Source of the DNA: Sphingomonas sp. 8AM
GTDB lineage: Bacteria > Pseudomonadota > Alphaproteobacteria > Sphingomonadales > Sphingomonadaceae
Assembly (NCBI RefSeq): GCF_902506455.1
Contig: NZ_LR733844.1
Coordinates: forward strand, 1,913,160 to 1,977,159
Length of the DNA stretch: 64,000 nucleotides
Direction: 5' to 3'
The position numbers were made by a program, and so were the translations under genes. Position 1 is the stretch's first letter; every line of letters starts with the position of its first letter. Below the pieces are notes generated by a model. That model was not told the origin of the DNA. It ran no database searches and was given only the letters and a program-made list of their open reading frames with translations. This document shows, piece after piece, positions 18,776 to 27,044 of this stretch.

Positions 18776-20476
18776 TCACTCGGTCAGTGCCGCCGCATCG
18801 GCCACGAGCAGGTGCAGCGTGCCATCCGCCGGCCGTGCTACGGCGCGGACGCCCAGCGCGCGCAACGCCGCCTCGTCGACCGGTGCCGCGGCCAGCGTCA
18901 CCCGCACCCGACCGGGATGGACGCTCGACGCCCGCACATTCGCCGCACCGCCCAGCGCAGCCAGCGTCGACCGCGACAACACGACCGGCGCGTCGGCGGC
19001 GTCATCGACGACATTCACCGCCGCGACCGTCACCCCGCCCGCCGCGAGCGCATCGCGGATCTCGACCGCGACGACATCGGCGATCGGACCGAGCACGACC
19101 TGCAACGCGGTGGGCGAGGGGCGGATCAGCCCGCGCGCGCCGAGCGCCTTGAGCGCGGCATCGTCGACCGCCTGCTGGTCGCGGACGTTGAGTCGCAGCC
19201 GGGTGGTGCAAGCTCCGACCTCGGTGAGGTTCGCCGCGCCGCCCAGCGCGCGCGCGAACGCTGCGCCACGTTCGCCAACGGCGACCGTCACCGCCGCCTC
19301 ACCCTCGCCCGGCTCGCGACCCGGCGTCTTGAGGTCGAAGCGCGCGATGAAGAAGCGGAACAGCCCGTAATAGAGCGCGAAATACACCGCACCGACCGGG
19401 AGCAGCAGCAACGGTCGCGTCGCGAGCCGGAAGTTCAGCACATAGTCGAGCAGCCCCGCCGAAAAGCCGAAGCCGAGCTTGACGCCCAGCGCGTCCATCA
19501 GCGCCATCGATATGCCGGTCAGCACCGCATGGACGACATAGAGGAGCGGCGCGAGGAACATGAAGCTGAACTCGATCGGCTCGGTCACGCCGGTCAGCAT
19601 CGAGGTGAGCGCGAGGCTGAACAGCATCCCGCCGATCGCCTTGCGCCGCTCGGGCAGCGCGGCATGGTACATCGCGAGGCAGGCGGCGGGCAGGCCGAAC
19701 ATCATGACCGGGAAGAAGCCGGCCATGAACGCGCCAGCGCTAGGGTCCCCAGCGAAGAAGCGCCGCAGGTCGCCGGTGCTGCCGTGATAGTCGCCCATCA
19801 CGAACCACACGATATTGTTGAGCAGATGGTGCAGCCCGGTGACGAGCAGCAGCCGGTTGAGCAACCCGAACAGGAACAGCCCCGCGCCACCGGACGCCGC
19901 GATGCCGTAGCTGAGGTGATCGATCCCGCTGGCGATCGCCGCGAAACCGGCGCCGATGATGACCGCGAGCGCCAGCCCGGCCAGCCCGCTGACGATCGGC
20001 ACGAACCGCCGCCCGCCGAAAAAGGCGAGATATTCGGGCAGCTTGATCGTCGAGAAGCGATTGTAGAACAATCCCCCGACCAGCCCCGAGATGATCCCCG
20101 CGGGCACGTCGAGCCGCGCGATCGCCTTTGCCTTCCACGCCGCAATGGCCAGATCCGCCGACGGGCCGGCCAGACCGGCGGTGGTGTCGGGCGGTACGAC
20201 CAGCAGCACCTTGGCCGCCTCGGTCGCGACGAGGAAGCAGACCACGCCCGCCAGACATGCCGCGCCATTGCCGTCGCGTGCGAACCCGGTCGCCACGCCG
20301 ATCGCGAACAACAACCCGAGGTGCGAGAAGATCGCATCGCCCGCCGCGCTGACGAACGCGATGTTCAGCAGGTCGGGCTGACCAAGCCGCAGCAGCAGCC
20401 CGGCGATCGGCAGTACCGCGATTGGCAGCATCAACGCACGGCCGAGCGGCTGGAGGGTGCCGAGGATCGACTTCAT
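18776..20476 (-). CDS. nagE: N-acetylglucosamine-type PTS permease, EIICB with an extra Cys-less EIIB-like domain
   Basis: Transports and phosphorylates GlcNAc. The 566-aa product has a polytopic EIIC domain (about 1-375, several hydrophobic helices, conserved GVTEPIEFSFMFLAPLLYVV). An EIIB domain follows, with VGACTTRLRLNV, whose Cys (about residue 423) takes the phosphate. A second EIIB-like repeat ends the protein (about 500-566, LAALGGAANVRASSVHPGRVRV), but its Cys position is Ser, so it cannot be phosphorylated there. EIIA is supplied by the fused IIA-HPr-EI protein encoded upstream. The ATG at 20476 overlaps that gene's stop by 4 bp, and an in-frame extension lacking family sequence was discarded. 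Confidence 0.92.
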   Translation of the reverse strand: MKSILGTLQPLGRALMLPIAVLPIAGLLLRLGQPDLLNIAFVSAAGDAIFSHLGLLFAIGVATGFARDGNGAACLAGVVCFLVATEAAKVLLVVPPDTTAGLAGPSADLAIAAWKAKAIARLDVPAGIISGLVGGLFYNRFSTIKLPEYLAFFGGRRFVPIVSGLAGLALAVIIGAGFAAIASGIDHLSYGIAASGGAGLFLFGLLNRLLLVTGLHHLLNNIVWFVMGDYHGSTGDLRRFFAGDPSAGAFMAGFFPVMMFGLPAACLAMYHAALPERRKAIGGMLFSLALTSMLTGVTEPIEFSFMFLAPLLYVVHAVLTGISMALMDALGVKLGFGFSAGLLDYVLNFRLATRPLLLLPVGAVYFALYYGLFRFFIARFDLKTPGREPGEGEAAVTVAVGERGAAFARALGGAANLTEVGACTTRLRLNVRDQQAVDDAALKALGARGLIRPSPTALQVVLGPIADVVAVEIRDALAAGGVTVAAVNVVDDAADAPVVLSRSTLAALGGAANVRASSVHPGRVRVTLAAAPVDEAALRALGVRAVARPADGTLHLLVADAAALTE

Positions 20477-22950
20477 CGCGCAAACTCCCGTGCAAGGCGG
20501 CGGACGGCGGCGGCGTCCGGGCAGGCGAGCGCCGCACGCGCGTGATCGCGCGCCGCCGACAGATCGAGGTCGCGCACCAGCGCCTTGATCTCCGGCACCG
20601 CGGCGGGGGCGACCGACAATTCGGTGACACCGAGCCCGAGCAGGATCGGCACCGCGAGCGGATCGGAGGCAAGGCTGCCGCACACGCCGGTCCAGCGGTG
20701 GCGCAGCGCCCCGCCGCGCACCGTCTCGCCGATCAGACGCAGCACCGCCGGATGCAGCCCGTCGAGCGCGCCGGCAACCGCCGCATTCCCGCGGTCCATC
20801 GCCAGCGTGTATTGCGTCAGGTCGTTGGTGCCGATCGACAGGAAGTCGGCCTCTGCTGCAAGCAAATCGGCGCCGATCGCGGCGGCGGGCGTCTCGACCA
20901 TCACGCCCAGTTCGACGTCACGCGCGCCGCCGGTCAGCCGGTCGAGCACCGCGCGGACCTTGAGCAATTCGTCGACGCCCGCGATCATCGGGACCATGAT
21001 CCGGCAACGCCCGAGCGGGCGAACCGCGAGGATCGCCTTGAGCTGGTCCTCAAGGATGTGCGGATGCGCGAGCACGACGCGGACGCCGCGCAGACCGAGC
21101 GCGGGATTTTCCTCGCCCTCGATCGGCAGATAGGGAGCGGGTTTGTCGCCGCCGATGTCGAGCAGCCGAATGATGAGCGGCCGCCCGTCGAGCGCATCGA
21201 CCACCGCCTGATAATCGGCGGTCTGTTCTGCCACGTCGGGCGCGGTATCGCGGTCGAGGAATAGCAATTCGGTGCGCAGGAGCCCGCAGCCCTCGGCGCC
21301 GTTGCGCACCGCATAGTCGGCGTCGGCGGCGGAGCCGCAATTCGCGAACAGCTCGATCCGCGCACCGTCGGCGGTGCGGCATTCCTCGCCGGCGCGGGCG
21401 AACGCCTCGGCACGGCGCGTCGCGGCGGCGGAGACGCGTGCTTCGGCATCGGCGAGCGTCTCGGGCGAGGGGACGGGATGGAGCCAGCCGGCCCCGGCGT
21501 CGAGGATCACGCGGGAGCCGATGGCCACCGCGCGCAGCGCGTCGCCGAGCGCGACCAGCGTCGGCACGCCGCGCGCGGCGGCGAGGATCGAGACGTGCGA
21601 GGTCGGCCCGCCGCGCATGATCGCGAGCCCGGCCAGCCGGTCGAGGTCGAGCGCCATGAACTGCGACGGCAACAGGTCCTCGGCGAGGAGGATCGCGCCT
21701 TCGGGCAGCGTCAAGCCCGCGTCCTCGATGCCCATCAGCCGCGCGATCAGCTGGCGTTCGAGGTCGCGCATGTCGTCGGCGCGCTCGGCGAGGCGCGGAT
21801 CGCCGCCGGCGCGGAGCGCATCGGCCTGCGGACGGATCGCGGCGCGCCACGCATAGGCTGCGCTGTGCCCGTCGGCGATCGCTGCCCGCGCGGTGTTGAG
21901 CAGCGCATCGTCGGACAGCATCGCGGCGTGTGCGTCGAGGATCGCGCGCATCGGCCCGCTCGCTGCCGCGGCCTTGCCGGTAAGTTCGGCCGACAGCGCG
22001 GCGCACGCCTGCGTGAAGGCGGCCTCCTCGGCGGCGATCCCGCAGCCTTCGGGCGGCACGTCGAGGTCGTGAACGTCCCAGCGTGCGACCGTGCCGATCG
22101 CGAGCCCCGGTGCGGCGGTGACGCCTGCGATCGCGCCCGCTGGCACGTCGCGAGGCGCGGGCGGCGTCGGGCGGGGCGGCGTGGGAGCGGCGTCTTCCTT
22201 GATGCCGTGGAGGATCAGCTCGGCGACGGCCTCGACGGCCGCTTCCGCCTGTGCGCCGGTTGCGGCGATCGTCACGCGGTCGTTATGCGCGACGATCAGC
22301 GACAGCAAACCGACCGGGCTGGTCGCGGCGACCGGCGCGCCGTCCTTCGCCAGCGTGACAACCGCGTCGAAGCCGCGCGCGACCTCGGCGATGCGCGCCG
22401 CGGGGCGGGCATGGATACCGTGCGGCAGCGGCACGACGATCGTGCGCGTCGCCGCGGGGCAGCCACCCGCCACCGGCTGCGCGTGCGCCTCGCGCGCGGT
22501 CAGCGTCATCACGGGATCGCCCGACGCGACGATCGCGCCGGTCGCGCGGTGCGCGATCGTGAAGCGGTCGCCGTTCGTGACGACGATCGGAGTCACTGCC
22601 GCGCGCGCCTCGCGGACGATCCGGTCGAGGTCGAAGCGGATCAGCGGCTGGCCGCGGGTTACTGTGTCACCGGCCACGACCAGCGTCTCGAACCCTTCGC
22701 CCTTCAGCGCGACGGTATCGAGCCCGATGTGGATCAGCAGCTCCGCGCCCTCGGCGGTGCGTAGCGTGATCGCATGGCCGGTCGGCTGCACCGTCACGAT
22801 GCGTGCATCGCAAGGCGCGATCAGCGTGTCGCCGGTCGGGTCGATCGCGACGCCGTCGCCCAGCATCCGCTCCGCGAACACCGCGTCGGGCACCTCGTCG
22901 AGCGAGCAGGCCCAGCCTTCGAGCGGTGCGTAGAGCGAGAGGGAAGCCAT
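20473..22950 (-). CDS. PTS EIIA-HPr-EI fusion phosphotransferase (GlcNAc type)
   Basis: A one-polypeptide phosphate relay from phosphoenolpyruvate to the sugar permease. Residues 1-150 are a Glc-type EIIA with phospho-His about 74 (LLIHIGLDTVALKGEGF). Residues 170-250 are HPr with His about 180 in PHGIHARPA. Residues 275-825 are Enzyme I, with GGPTSHVSILAA (His about 452), the PEP-binding DIGGDKPAPYLP and catalytic Cys in WTGVCGSLASDP. The HPr part has SPVGLLSL at the site of regulatory Ser46. Such fusions (FruB/NagF style) make the uptake system independent of general PTS enzymes. The start has a GGAG ribosome site. It is co-transcribed with nagA upstream and nagE downstream. Confidence 0.94.
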   Translation of the reverse strand: MASLSLYAPLEGWACSLDEVPDAVFAERMLGDGVAIDPTGDTLIAPCDARIVTVQPTGHAITLRTAEGAELLIHIGLDTVALKGEGFETLVVAGDTVTRGQPLIRFDLDRIVREARAAVTPIVVTNGDRFTIAHRATGAIVASGDPVMTLTAREAHAQPVAGGCPAATRTIVVPLPHGIHARPAARIAEVARGFDAVVTLAKDGAPVAATSPVGLLSLIVAHNDRVTIAATGAQAEAAVEAVAELILHGIKEDAAPTPPRPTPPAPRDVPAGAIAGVTAAPGLAIGTVARWDVHDLDVPPEGCGIAAEEAAFTQACAALSAELTGKAAAASGPMRAILDAHAAMLSDDALLNTARAAIADGHSAAYAWRAAIRPQADALRAGGDPRLAERADDMRDLERQLIARLMGIEDAGLTLPEGAILLAEDLLPSQFMALDLDRLAGLAIMRGGPTSHVSILAAARGVPTLVALGDALRAVAIGSRVILDAGAGWLHPVPSPETLADAEARVSAAATRRAEAFARAGEECRTADGARIELFANCGSAADADYAVRNGAEGCGLLRTELLFLDRDTAPDVAEQTADYQAVVDALDGRPLIIRLLDIGGDKPAPYLPIEGEENPALGLRGVRVVLAHPHILEDQLKAILAVRPLGRCRIMVPMIAGVDELLKVRAVLDRLTGGARDVELGVMVETPAAAIGADLLAAEADFLSIGTNDLTQYTLAMDRGNAAVAGALDGLHPAVLRLIGETVRGGALRHRWTGVCGSLASDPLAVPILLGLGVTELSVAPAAVPEIKALVRDLDLSAARDHARAALACPDAAAVRRLAREFAR

Positions 22951-22975
22951 GGCGTCTCCGGTATTGATCGGGGGG

Positions 22976-24106
22976 TCAGGCGACCGGCTGCGCGCCGATC
23001 CAGGTGCTGGCGGGGTACAGGTCGCGGGTCAGGATCGCCCAGTCGGCGCGCTGCCCGACCGCCAGCGTCCCGCGCTCTTCGGACAGGCCGAGGAATGCCG
23101 CCGGGCTGGTCGCCGCCAGCCCCGCCGCTGTTTCCGGCGATAGCCCGAGCCGCGTCACCGCACCGCGCACCGCGCCGGCCATGTCGAGGTCCGATCCGGC
23201 GAGCGTCCCGTCCGCGCCGACGCAGCGGCCGCCCTCGACGTGGATCGGCTTGCCCTGCAGCACGAAGTCCTTGGTCTCGGCGCCGACGCACGGCATCGCA
23301 TCGGTCACCAGCATGAACCGGTCGGCCGGGCGTGCGCGCAACGCGATCCGCAGCGCGGCATCGTCGACGTGGAAGCCGTCGACGATGATCCCGCACCATG
23401 CGCTGTCGTTGTCGAGTGCCGCGCCGACCACGCCGGGCGCGCGGTGGTTCAGCGGCGACATGGCGTTGTAGAGATGCGTCACTCCGCTCGCGCCCGCCGC
23501 GAAGGCAGCGGTGGCGGTGGCGTAATCGGCGTCGGTATGGCCAAGGCACACGCGCACGCCGGCCGCGACCAGCGCCGCGATCTGTTCGGTCGACACGCGC
23601 TCGGGCGCGAGCGTCACCATCACCCGCCCGCGACGCGGCGCGGTGAGCAGCGCGAGCATGTCGTCGTCCAGCGCGCGGAAGCGCGCCGGGTCGTGGATGC
23701 CCTTGCGCGCGACATTGATGACCGGACCCTCGACATGGATGCCGATCACGCCGGGCACGCCCGCCTCGATCGCGGCATCGACCGCGTCGAGCCCGCGCGC
23801 GATCGCATCGGGCGTGTCGCTGATCAGCGTCGGCATCGTCGCGGTGGTGCCGTAGCGCGCGTGCGCCATCGCGATCGCGGCCAAACCCTCGATGGTCGGC
23901 GTGTCGTTGAACAGCACCCCGCCGCCGCCATTGACCTGCGTGTCGATGAAGCCGGGCATCACCCAGCCGCCAGCGAGATCGGCCGCACCGGTATCGGCTT
24001 CAGCGTCGATCGCGGTGATGATCTGGTTCTCGACCGTGATCGTCGCGGCCGACAGCGTGCCGCCAGGCGTGACGATATGGCCGTTGGTGAAGCTGTGCCG
24101 CGTCAT
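22976..24106 (-). CDS. nagA: N-acetylglucosamine-6-phosphate deacetylase
   Basis: Converts GlcNAc-6-P to GlcN-6-P plus acetate in the cytoplasm. The 376-aa product is an amidohydrolase barrel with GFIDTQVNGGGGVLFND (about 50-66) and the metal ligand Glu in GIHVEGP. The two metal His residues lie in CLGHTDADY and THLYNAMSPLNHRAPG, and the catalytic Asp in MLVTDAMP. The ATG at 24106 overlaps the stop of the SIS-domain deaminase by 4 bp; a much longer in-frame extension is only a shadow of that gene. It lies 25 bp upstream of the PTS fusion gene. Confidence 0.96.
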   Translation of the reverse strand: MTRHSFTNGHIVTPGGTLSAATITVENQIITAIDAEADTGAADLAGGWVMPGFIDTQVNGGGGVLFNDTPTIEGLAAIAMAHARYGTTATMPTLISDTPDAIARGLDAVDAAIEAGVPGVIGIHVEGPVINVARKGIHDPARFRALDDDMLALLTAPRRGRVMVTLAPERVSTEQIAALVAAGVRVCLGHTDADYATATAAFAAGASGVTHLYNAMSPLNHRAPGVVGAALDNDSAWCGIIVDGFHVDDAALRIALRARPADRFMLVTDAMPCVGAETKDFVLQGKPIHVEGGRCVGADGTLAGSDLDMAGAVRGAVTRLGLSPETAAGLAATSPAAFLGLSEERGTLAVGQRADWAILTRDLYPASTWIGAQPVA

Positions 24107-25137
24107 AGCGTGCGGGTGACCTTGCTCAGATGGCGGGGCGCGTCCGGGTCGAGCCCGCGCGCGACCGACAGGTCGTTGGCCATGCGATAGAAGCTCTGGA
24201 TCGTCAGGATCGGCTCGATCGCGGGGTGATCGGCGAGCGCGGGCGGGTGGCTGGCGCCATCGGCACGCGCGTCGGCAAGCGCAACGCGCGCGCCGCGCGC
24301 CGCGAACTCCGCCGCCGCCTCGCGCACGCCGTCGCCGGCGACGTCGGAAGTGGCGAAGGCGAGCAGCGGGAAGCCTTCGTTGACGATCGCCATCGGGCCA
24401 TGGCGCACCTCGGCGGCGCTGAACGCCTCGGCATGGAGCGAGCAGGTTTCCTTGAGCTTGAGCGCCGCCTCCTGCGCGACGCCGAAGCCGAGCCCGCGGC
24501 CGATCACGAACAGGTTGTTGGCGTCCACCAGCAGATCGACCACCTCGCTCCAGTCGAGCGCCCAGGCGGTGGCGAGCCGATCGGGCAGCGCATCGACTGC
24601 ATTGCGCAAACCCGCGTCGTCCGACCATTCGGCGACCAGCAGCGCCAGCGCGGCGAGCGCAGTGATATAGGATTTGGTCGCCGCCACCGACTTCTCCGGC
24701 CCGGCCATCAGCGGCACGACCGTATCGGCGGCCTCGGCGAGCGGCGAGGTGGCGTCGTTGACCAAGGCGACGACCCGCGCGCCCGCCGCCTTCTGCGCGG
24801 CGACGGTGGCGAGCAGGTCGGGGCTGCGCCCGCTCTGCGAGATCGCAATGCACAAGGGCGCTGCCGGGGTCTTCACCGCCGATTCGTAGACCGACGCCAC
24901 CGAGGGCGCAGCGGAGGCAACCGGTACGCCGACGAACGTCTCGATCAAGTATTTGCCATAGGTCGCGGCATGATCCGACGAGCCGCGCGCGCAGGTGACG
25001 ACCACCGCCGGCGGCGTCGCGCGCAGATCGCGCGCCAGATCGCGCAGCGTGTCGCGGTTGGTGGCGAGCGTCCGCGCGACCGCGGCAGCGGACTCGCCCG
25101 CCTCGGCGAACATCAACGTCTGGTCGGCGTCGGGCAT
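24103..25137 (-). CDS. nagB-II: SIS-domain glucosamine-6-phosphate deaminase (NagB-II type)
   Basis: Converts GlcN-6-P to fructose-6-P and ammonia. The 344-aa protein has two SIS sugar-isomerase domains like the isomerase half of GlmS but no glutaminase domain. CARGSSDHAATYGKYLIE and ISQSGRSPDLL mark SIS-1, and GRGLGFGVAQEAALKLKETC with HGPMAIV marks SIS-2. In many proteobacteria this family replaces the classical NagB. The neighbouring nagA, with a 4-bp overlap, supports the deaminase role over GlmS or AgaS. The ATG at 25137 was chosen because the 25-codon in-frame extension shows no family sequence. Confidence 0.93.
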   Translation of the reverse strand: MPDADQTLMFAEAGESAAAVARTLATNRDTLRDLARDLRATPPAVVVTCARGSSDHAATYGKYLIETFVGVPVASAAPSVASVYESAVKTPAAPLCIAISQSGRSPDLLATVAAQKAAGARVVALVNDATSPLAEAADTVVPLMAGPEKSVAATKSYITALAALALLVAEWSDDAGLRNAVDALPDRLATAWALDWSEVVDLLVDANNLFVIGRGLGFGVAQEAALKLKETCSLHAEAFSAAEVRHGPMAIVNEGFPLLAFATSDVAGDGVREAAAEFAARGARVALADARADGASHPPALADHPAIEPILTIQSFYRMANDLSVARGLDPDAPRHLSKVTRTL

Positions 25138-25212
25138 GTGGCTGCTATTCCCTGGCGATCGGCGCTGCTCCGGTATGCCGCGCTTCTGTCGCGAACCGGT
25201 TAAGTCATACAT

Positions 25213-25220
25213 TGGTATTG
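25213..25220 (+). promoter_or_regulatory. Candidate operator half-site TGGTATTG upstream of nagB-II
   Basis: This octamer is identical to the second repeat before GH20 and has the same orientation relative to the gene, about 76 bp upstream of the nagB-II start in the 84-bp gap after cutC. A second octamer is not clearly present (AAGTCTCT lies at the 11-bp phase). Confidence 0.25.
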
Positions 25221-25221
25221 T

Positions 25222-25974
25222 TCAAGTCTCTGTCGTGCGAAGCATCGTCGCCAACGTCGCGACGGCGGCGATATCGGTCTGCCGGGCGACTGGCGGATTG
25301 AACCCGAAGCGGGTCAGCGCGGGATCCTGCTCCGGCACTGCGCTGCGGCATGAGGCATGGGCTTCCGAAATCCCGGAGGCCAGAATGGCGGGCAAGGTCG
25401 CGGCGGAAACGCCGCTGCCCGCAAGAATGCCGATCCGCCCGGCGGCACGGTCCACCAGCGTGGTCAGGGTCGGTATCGCATCGACGGCCTTCGGCTGTCC
25501 GCCCGACGTGAGGATGCGATCGAAGCCGAGCGCGACGGCGGTTTCCAGCGCCGCGGCAAGATCGGGCGCGAGATCGAACACGCGGTGCAGCGTCAGCGAC
25601 AACGGTTGCCCACGCGCCGCGCCAAGATCGCGTGCGAGCGCAATCCACGCCGACAGCGTCTCGGCATCGAGGCGATGGTCGGACAGGCTCGCGCCGATCA
25701 CCACGCCGGCCAGCCCCGCCTCGGCGGCGGTACGGATGTCGTCGGCGACCAGCGCGCGTTCGGCGGTGTCGTGCACGAAGCCGCCGGCGCGCGGACGGGC
25801 GAGCAGGTGGACGGGTAGGGGCGCCTGCGCAGCGGCGCGCACCAGCGAGGCGGGCGGGGTCAGCCCGCCGATATCGAGCGCCGCGCACAGCTCGATGCGA
25901 TCCGCGCCCCCGGCGACCGCCGCGGCGATGCCGCGCGCATCCTCGACGCAGACCTCGAGCAACCGGCGGGTCAT
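25222..25974 (-). CDS. cutC: CutC-family protein
   Basis: A 250-aa TIM-barrel protein of the CutC family. It has LLEVCVEDARGIAAAVAGGA and DRIELCAALDIGGLTPP at the N-terminus, and ILTSGGQPKAVDAIP plus ILAGSGVSAATLPAI later. CutC was named for copper tolerance in Escherichia coli, but that role is disputed and the reaction is unknown. Here it overlaps the glycosylasparaginase stop by 4 bp (ATGA) and precedes the nag genes, which suggests a job in glycan or amino-sugar catabolism. The ATG at 25974 starts the conserved family sequence; the long upstream in-frame extension belongs to another frame of the asparaginase gene. Confidence 0.92.
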   Translation of the reverse strand: MTRRLLEVCVEDARGIAAAVAGGADRIELCAALDIGGLTPPASLVRAAAQAPLPVHLLARPRAGGFVHDTAERALVADDIRTAAEAGLAGVVIGASLSDHRLDAETLSAWIALARDLGAARGQPLSLTLHRVFDLAPDLAAALETAVALGFDRILTSGGQPKAVDAIPTLTTLVDRAAGRIGILAGSGVSAATLPAILASGISEAHASCRSAVPEQDPALTRFGFNPPVARQTDIAAVATLATMLRTTET

Positions 25975-26972
25975 GCGGCGAACAGCGACGGTGCCTTGTG
26001 GACGACGGTGCGCCCGGCGGCGTCGGTGACGGCATAGGTGAAGCCGGGCAGCAGGCAGAACGCCCCGACATTGCCGCGCGGGTCGAGCGCCAGGAAGCCG
26101 ACCTGCACGCCCTTGATCGCGTCTCCGCGCAAGCTGGCGATGTGGCGCACCACCTCCTCGCACGCGCGCTGCGGCGACAGCCCCGCCCGCAGTGACGCGA
26201 CGACGCGCGCACTGCCCGATACGCGCGTCACTTCCTCCCCGACACCCGTCGAGGTCGCTCCGCCAACGCCGCGCTCGACGTACAGCCCCGCGCCGACCTG
26301 TGGTGAGTCGCCGACGCGGCCGCGCATCTTGAACGCCATGCCCGAGGTGGTGCACGCCCCGGCCATCCGCCCGCCCGCGTCGCGTGCCAGCAGCCCGATC
26401 GTATCATGATCGAGCGCGCCACCCGGTGTCACATGCCGCGACGTGCCGTAGGTGCCGGTTTCGCTGTTCGCGACCGGCTGATACTTCGCGGTCTTCAGCC
26501 AGTCGCGCCACGCCTGCTCGGCCTCAGGGGTCAGCAGCTTCTCCTGCGGAAAGCCCTGATCCCGGGCGAAGCGTGTCGCGCCTTCGCCGACCAGCAAGGT
26601 GTGCGGCGTCTTCTCCATGACGCGGCGCGCGACCGAGATCGCGTGCGTGGTATTCTCCAGCGCGGCGACCGCGCCGACTGCTCCGGCATCGTCCATGATG
26701 ACCGCGTCCAGCGTCACGTGCCCGTCGCGATCGGGATAACCGCTATAGCCGACCGAATGGTTGCTGGGGTCGGCCTCCGGCACCTTCGCGCCGGCTTCGA
26801 CCGCGTCGAGCAGCGAGCCGCCCGCTTTCATTGCGGCGAATGCCGCCTCGTTCGCCGCCGCGCCAAAATCCCATGTCGAGACGATCAGCGCCGGGGCCGC
26901 ACGCGCTGCCGCTGCCGGCACTGCGGCGCCCAGCGCCGCCAGTCCGGTCATCACCGTCCGCCTGTCCGTCAT
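25971..26972 (-). CDS. N4-(beta-N-acetylglucosaminyl)-L-asparaginase (glycosylasparaginase), exported
   Basis: Hydrolyses the GlcNAc-Asn bond, the last step in dismantling N-glycopeptides. The 333-aa precursor of this Ntn-hydrolase family must cut itself before the nucleophilic Thr, seen in GALDHDTIGLLARDAGG. The post-cleavage part has GRVGDSPQVGAGLYVE, typical of the enzyme. A twin-arginine-like signal (MTDRRTVMTGLAALGAAVPA) predicts export, consistent with a periplasmic substrate. The ATG at 26972 has an AAGGG ribosome site and begins the signal; a 42-codon extension was rejected. It heads the likely AGA-cutC-nagB-nagA-PTS transcription unit. Confidence 0.94.
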   Translation of the reverse strand: MTDRRTVMTGLAALGAAVPAAAARAAPALIVSTWDFGAAANEAAFAAMKAGGSLLDAVEAGAKVPEADPSNHSVGYSGYPDRDGHVTLDAVIMDDAGAVGAVAALENTTHAISVARRVMEKTPHTLLVGEGATRFARDQGFPQEKLLTPEAEQAWRDWLKTAKYQPVANSETGTYGTSRHVTPGGALDHDTIGLLARDAGGRMAGACTTSGMAFKMRGRVGDSPQVGAGLYVERGVGGATSTGVGEEVTRVSGSARVVASLRAGLSPQRACEEVVRHIASLRGDAIKGVQVGFLALDPRGNVGAFCLLPGFTYAVTDAAGRTVVHKAPSLFAA

Positions 26973-27044
26973 CCGACCCGCCCTTCGCTTAGTATCATCG
27001 CCTACCATGCACGTCCGCGTGTTCGTCGCAACAGCAACCGTCAT

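Noticed and set aside
18812..20545. A 577-codon plus-strand frame opposite nagE
   Set aside because: Highly charged repeats of Arg/Gln/Asp with no fold; nagE has the membrane helices and the Cys motif on the other strand.
20473..22950. Assignment of the multi-domain PTS protein to the nitrogen-related PTS (PtsP)
   Set aside because: There is no GAF domain; a Glc-type EIIA and an HPr precede Enzyme I, and nagE/nagA are neighbours.
24103..25137. Glucosamine-6-phosphate synthase (GlmS)
   Set aside because: It has only the two SIS domains, lacks the glutaminase half, and lies beside nagA.
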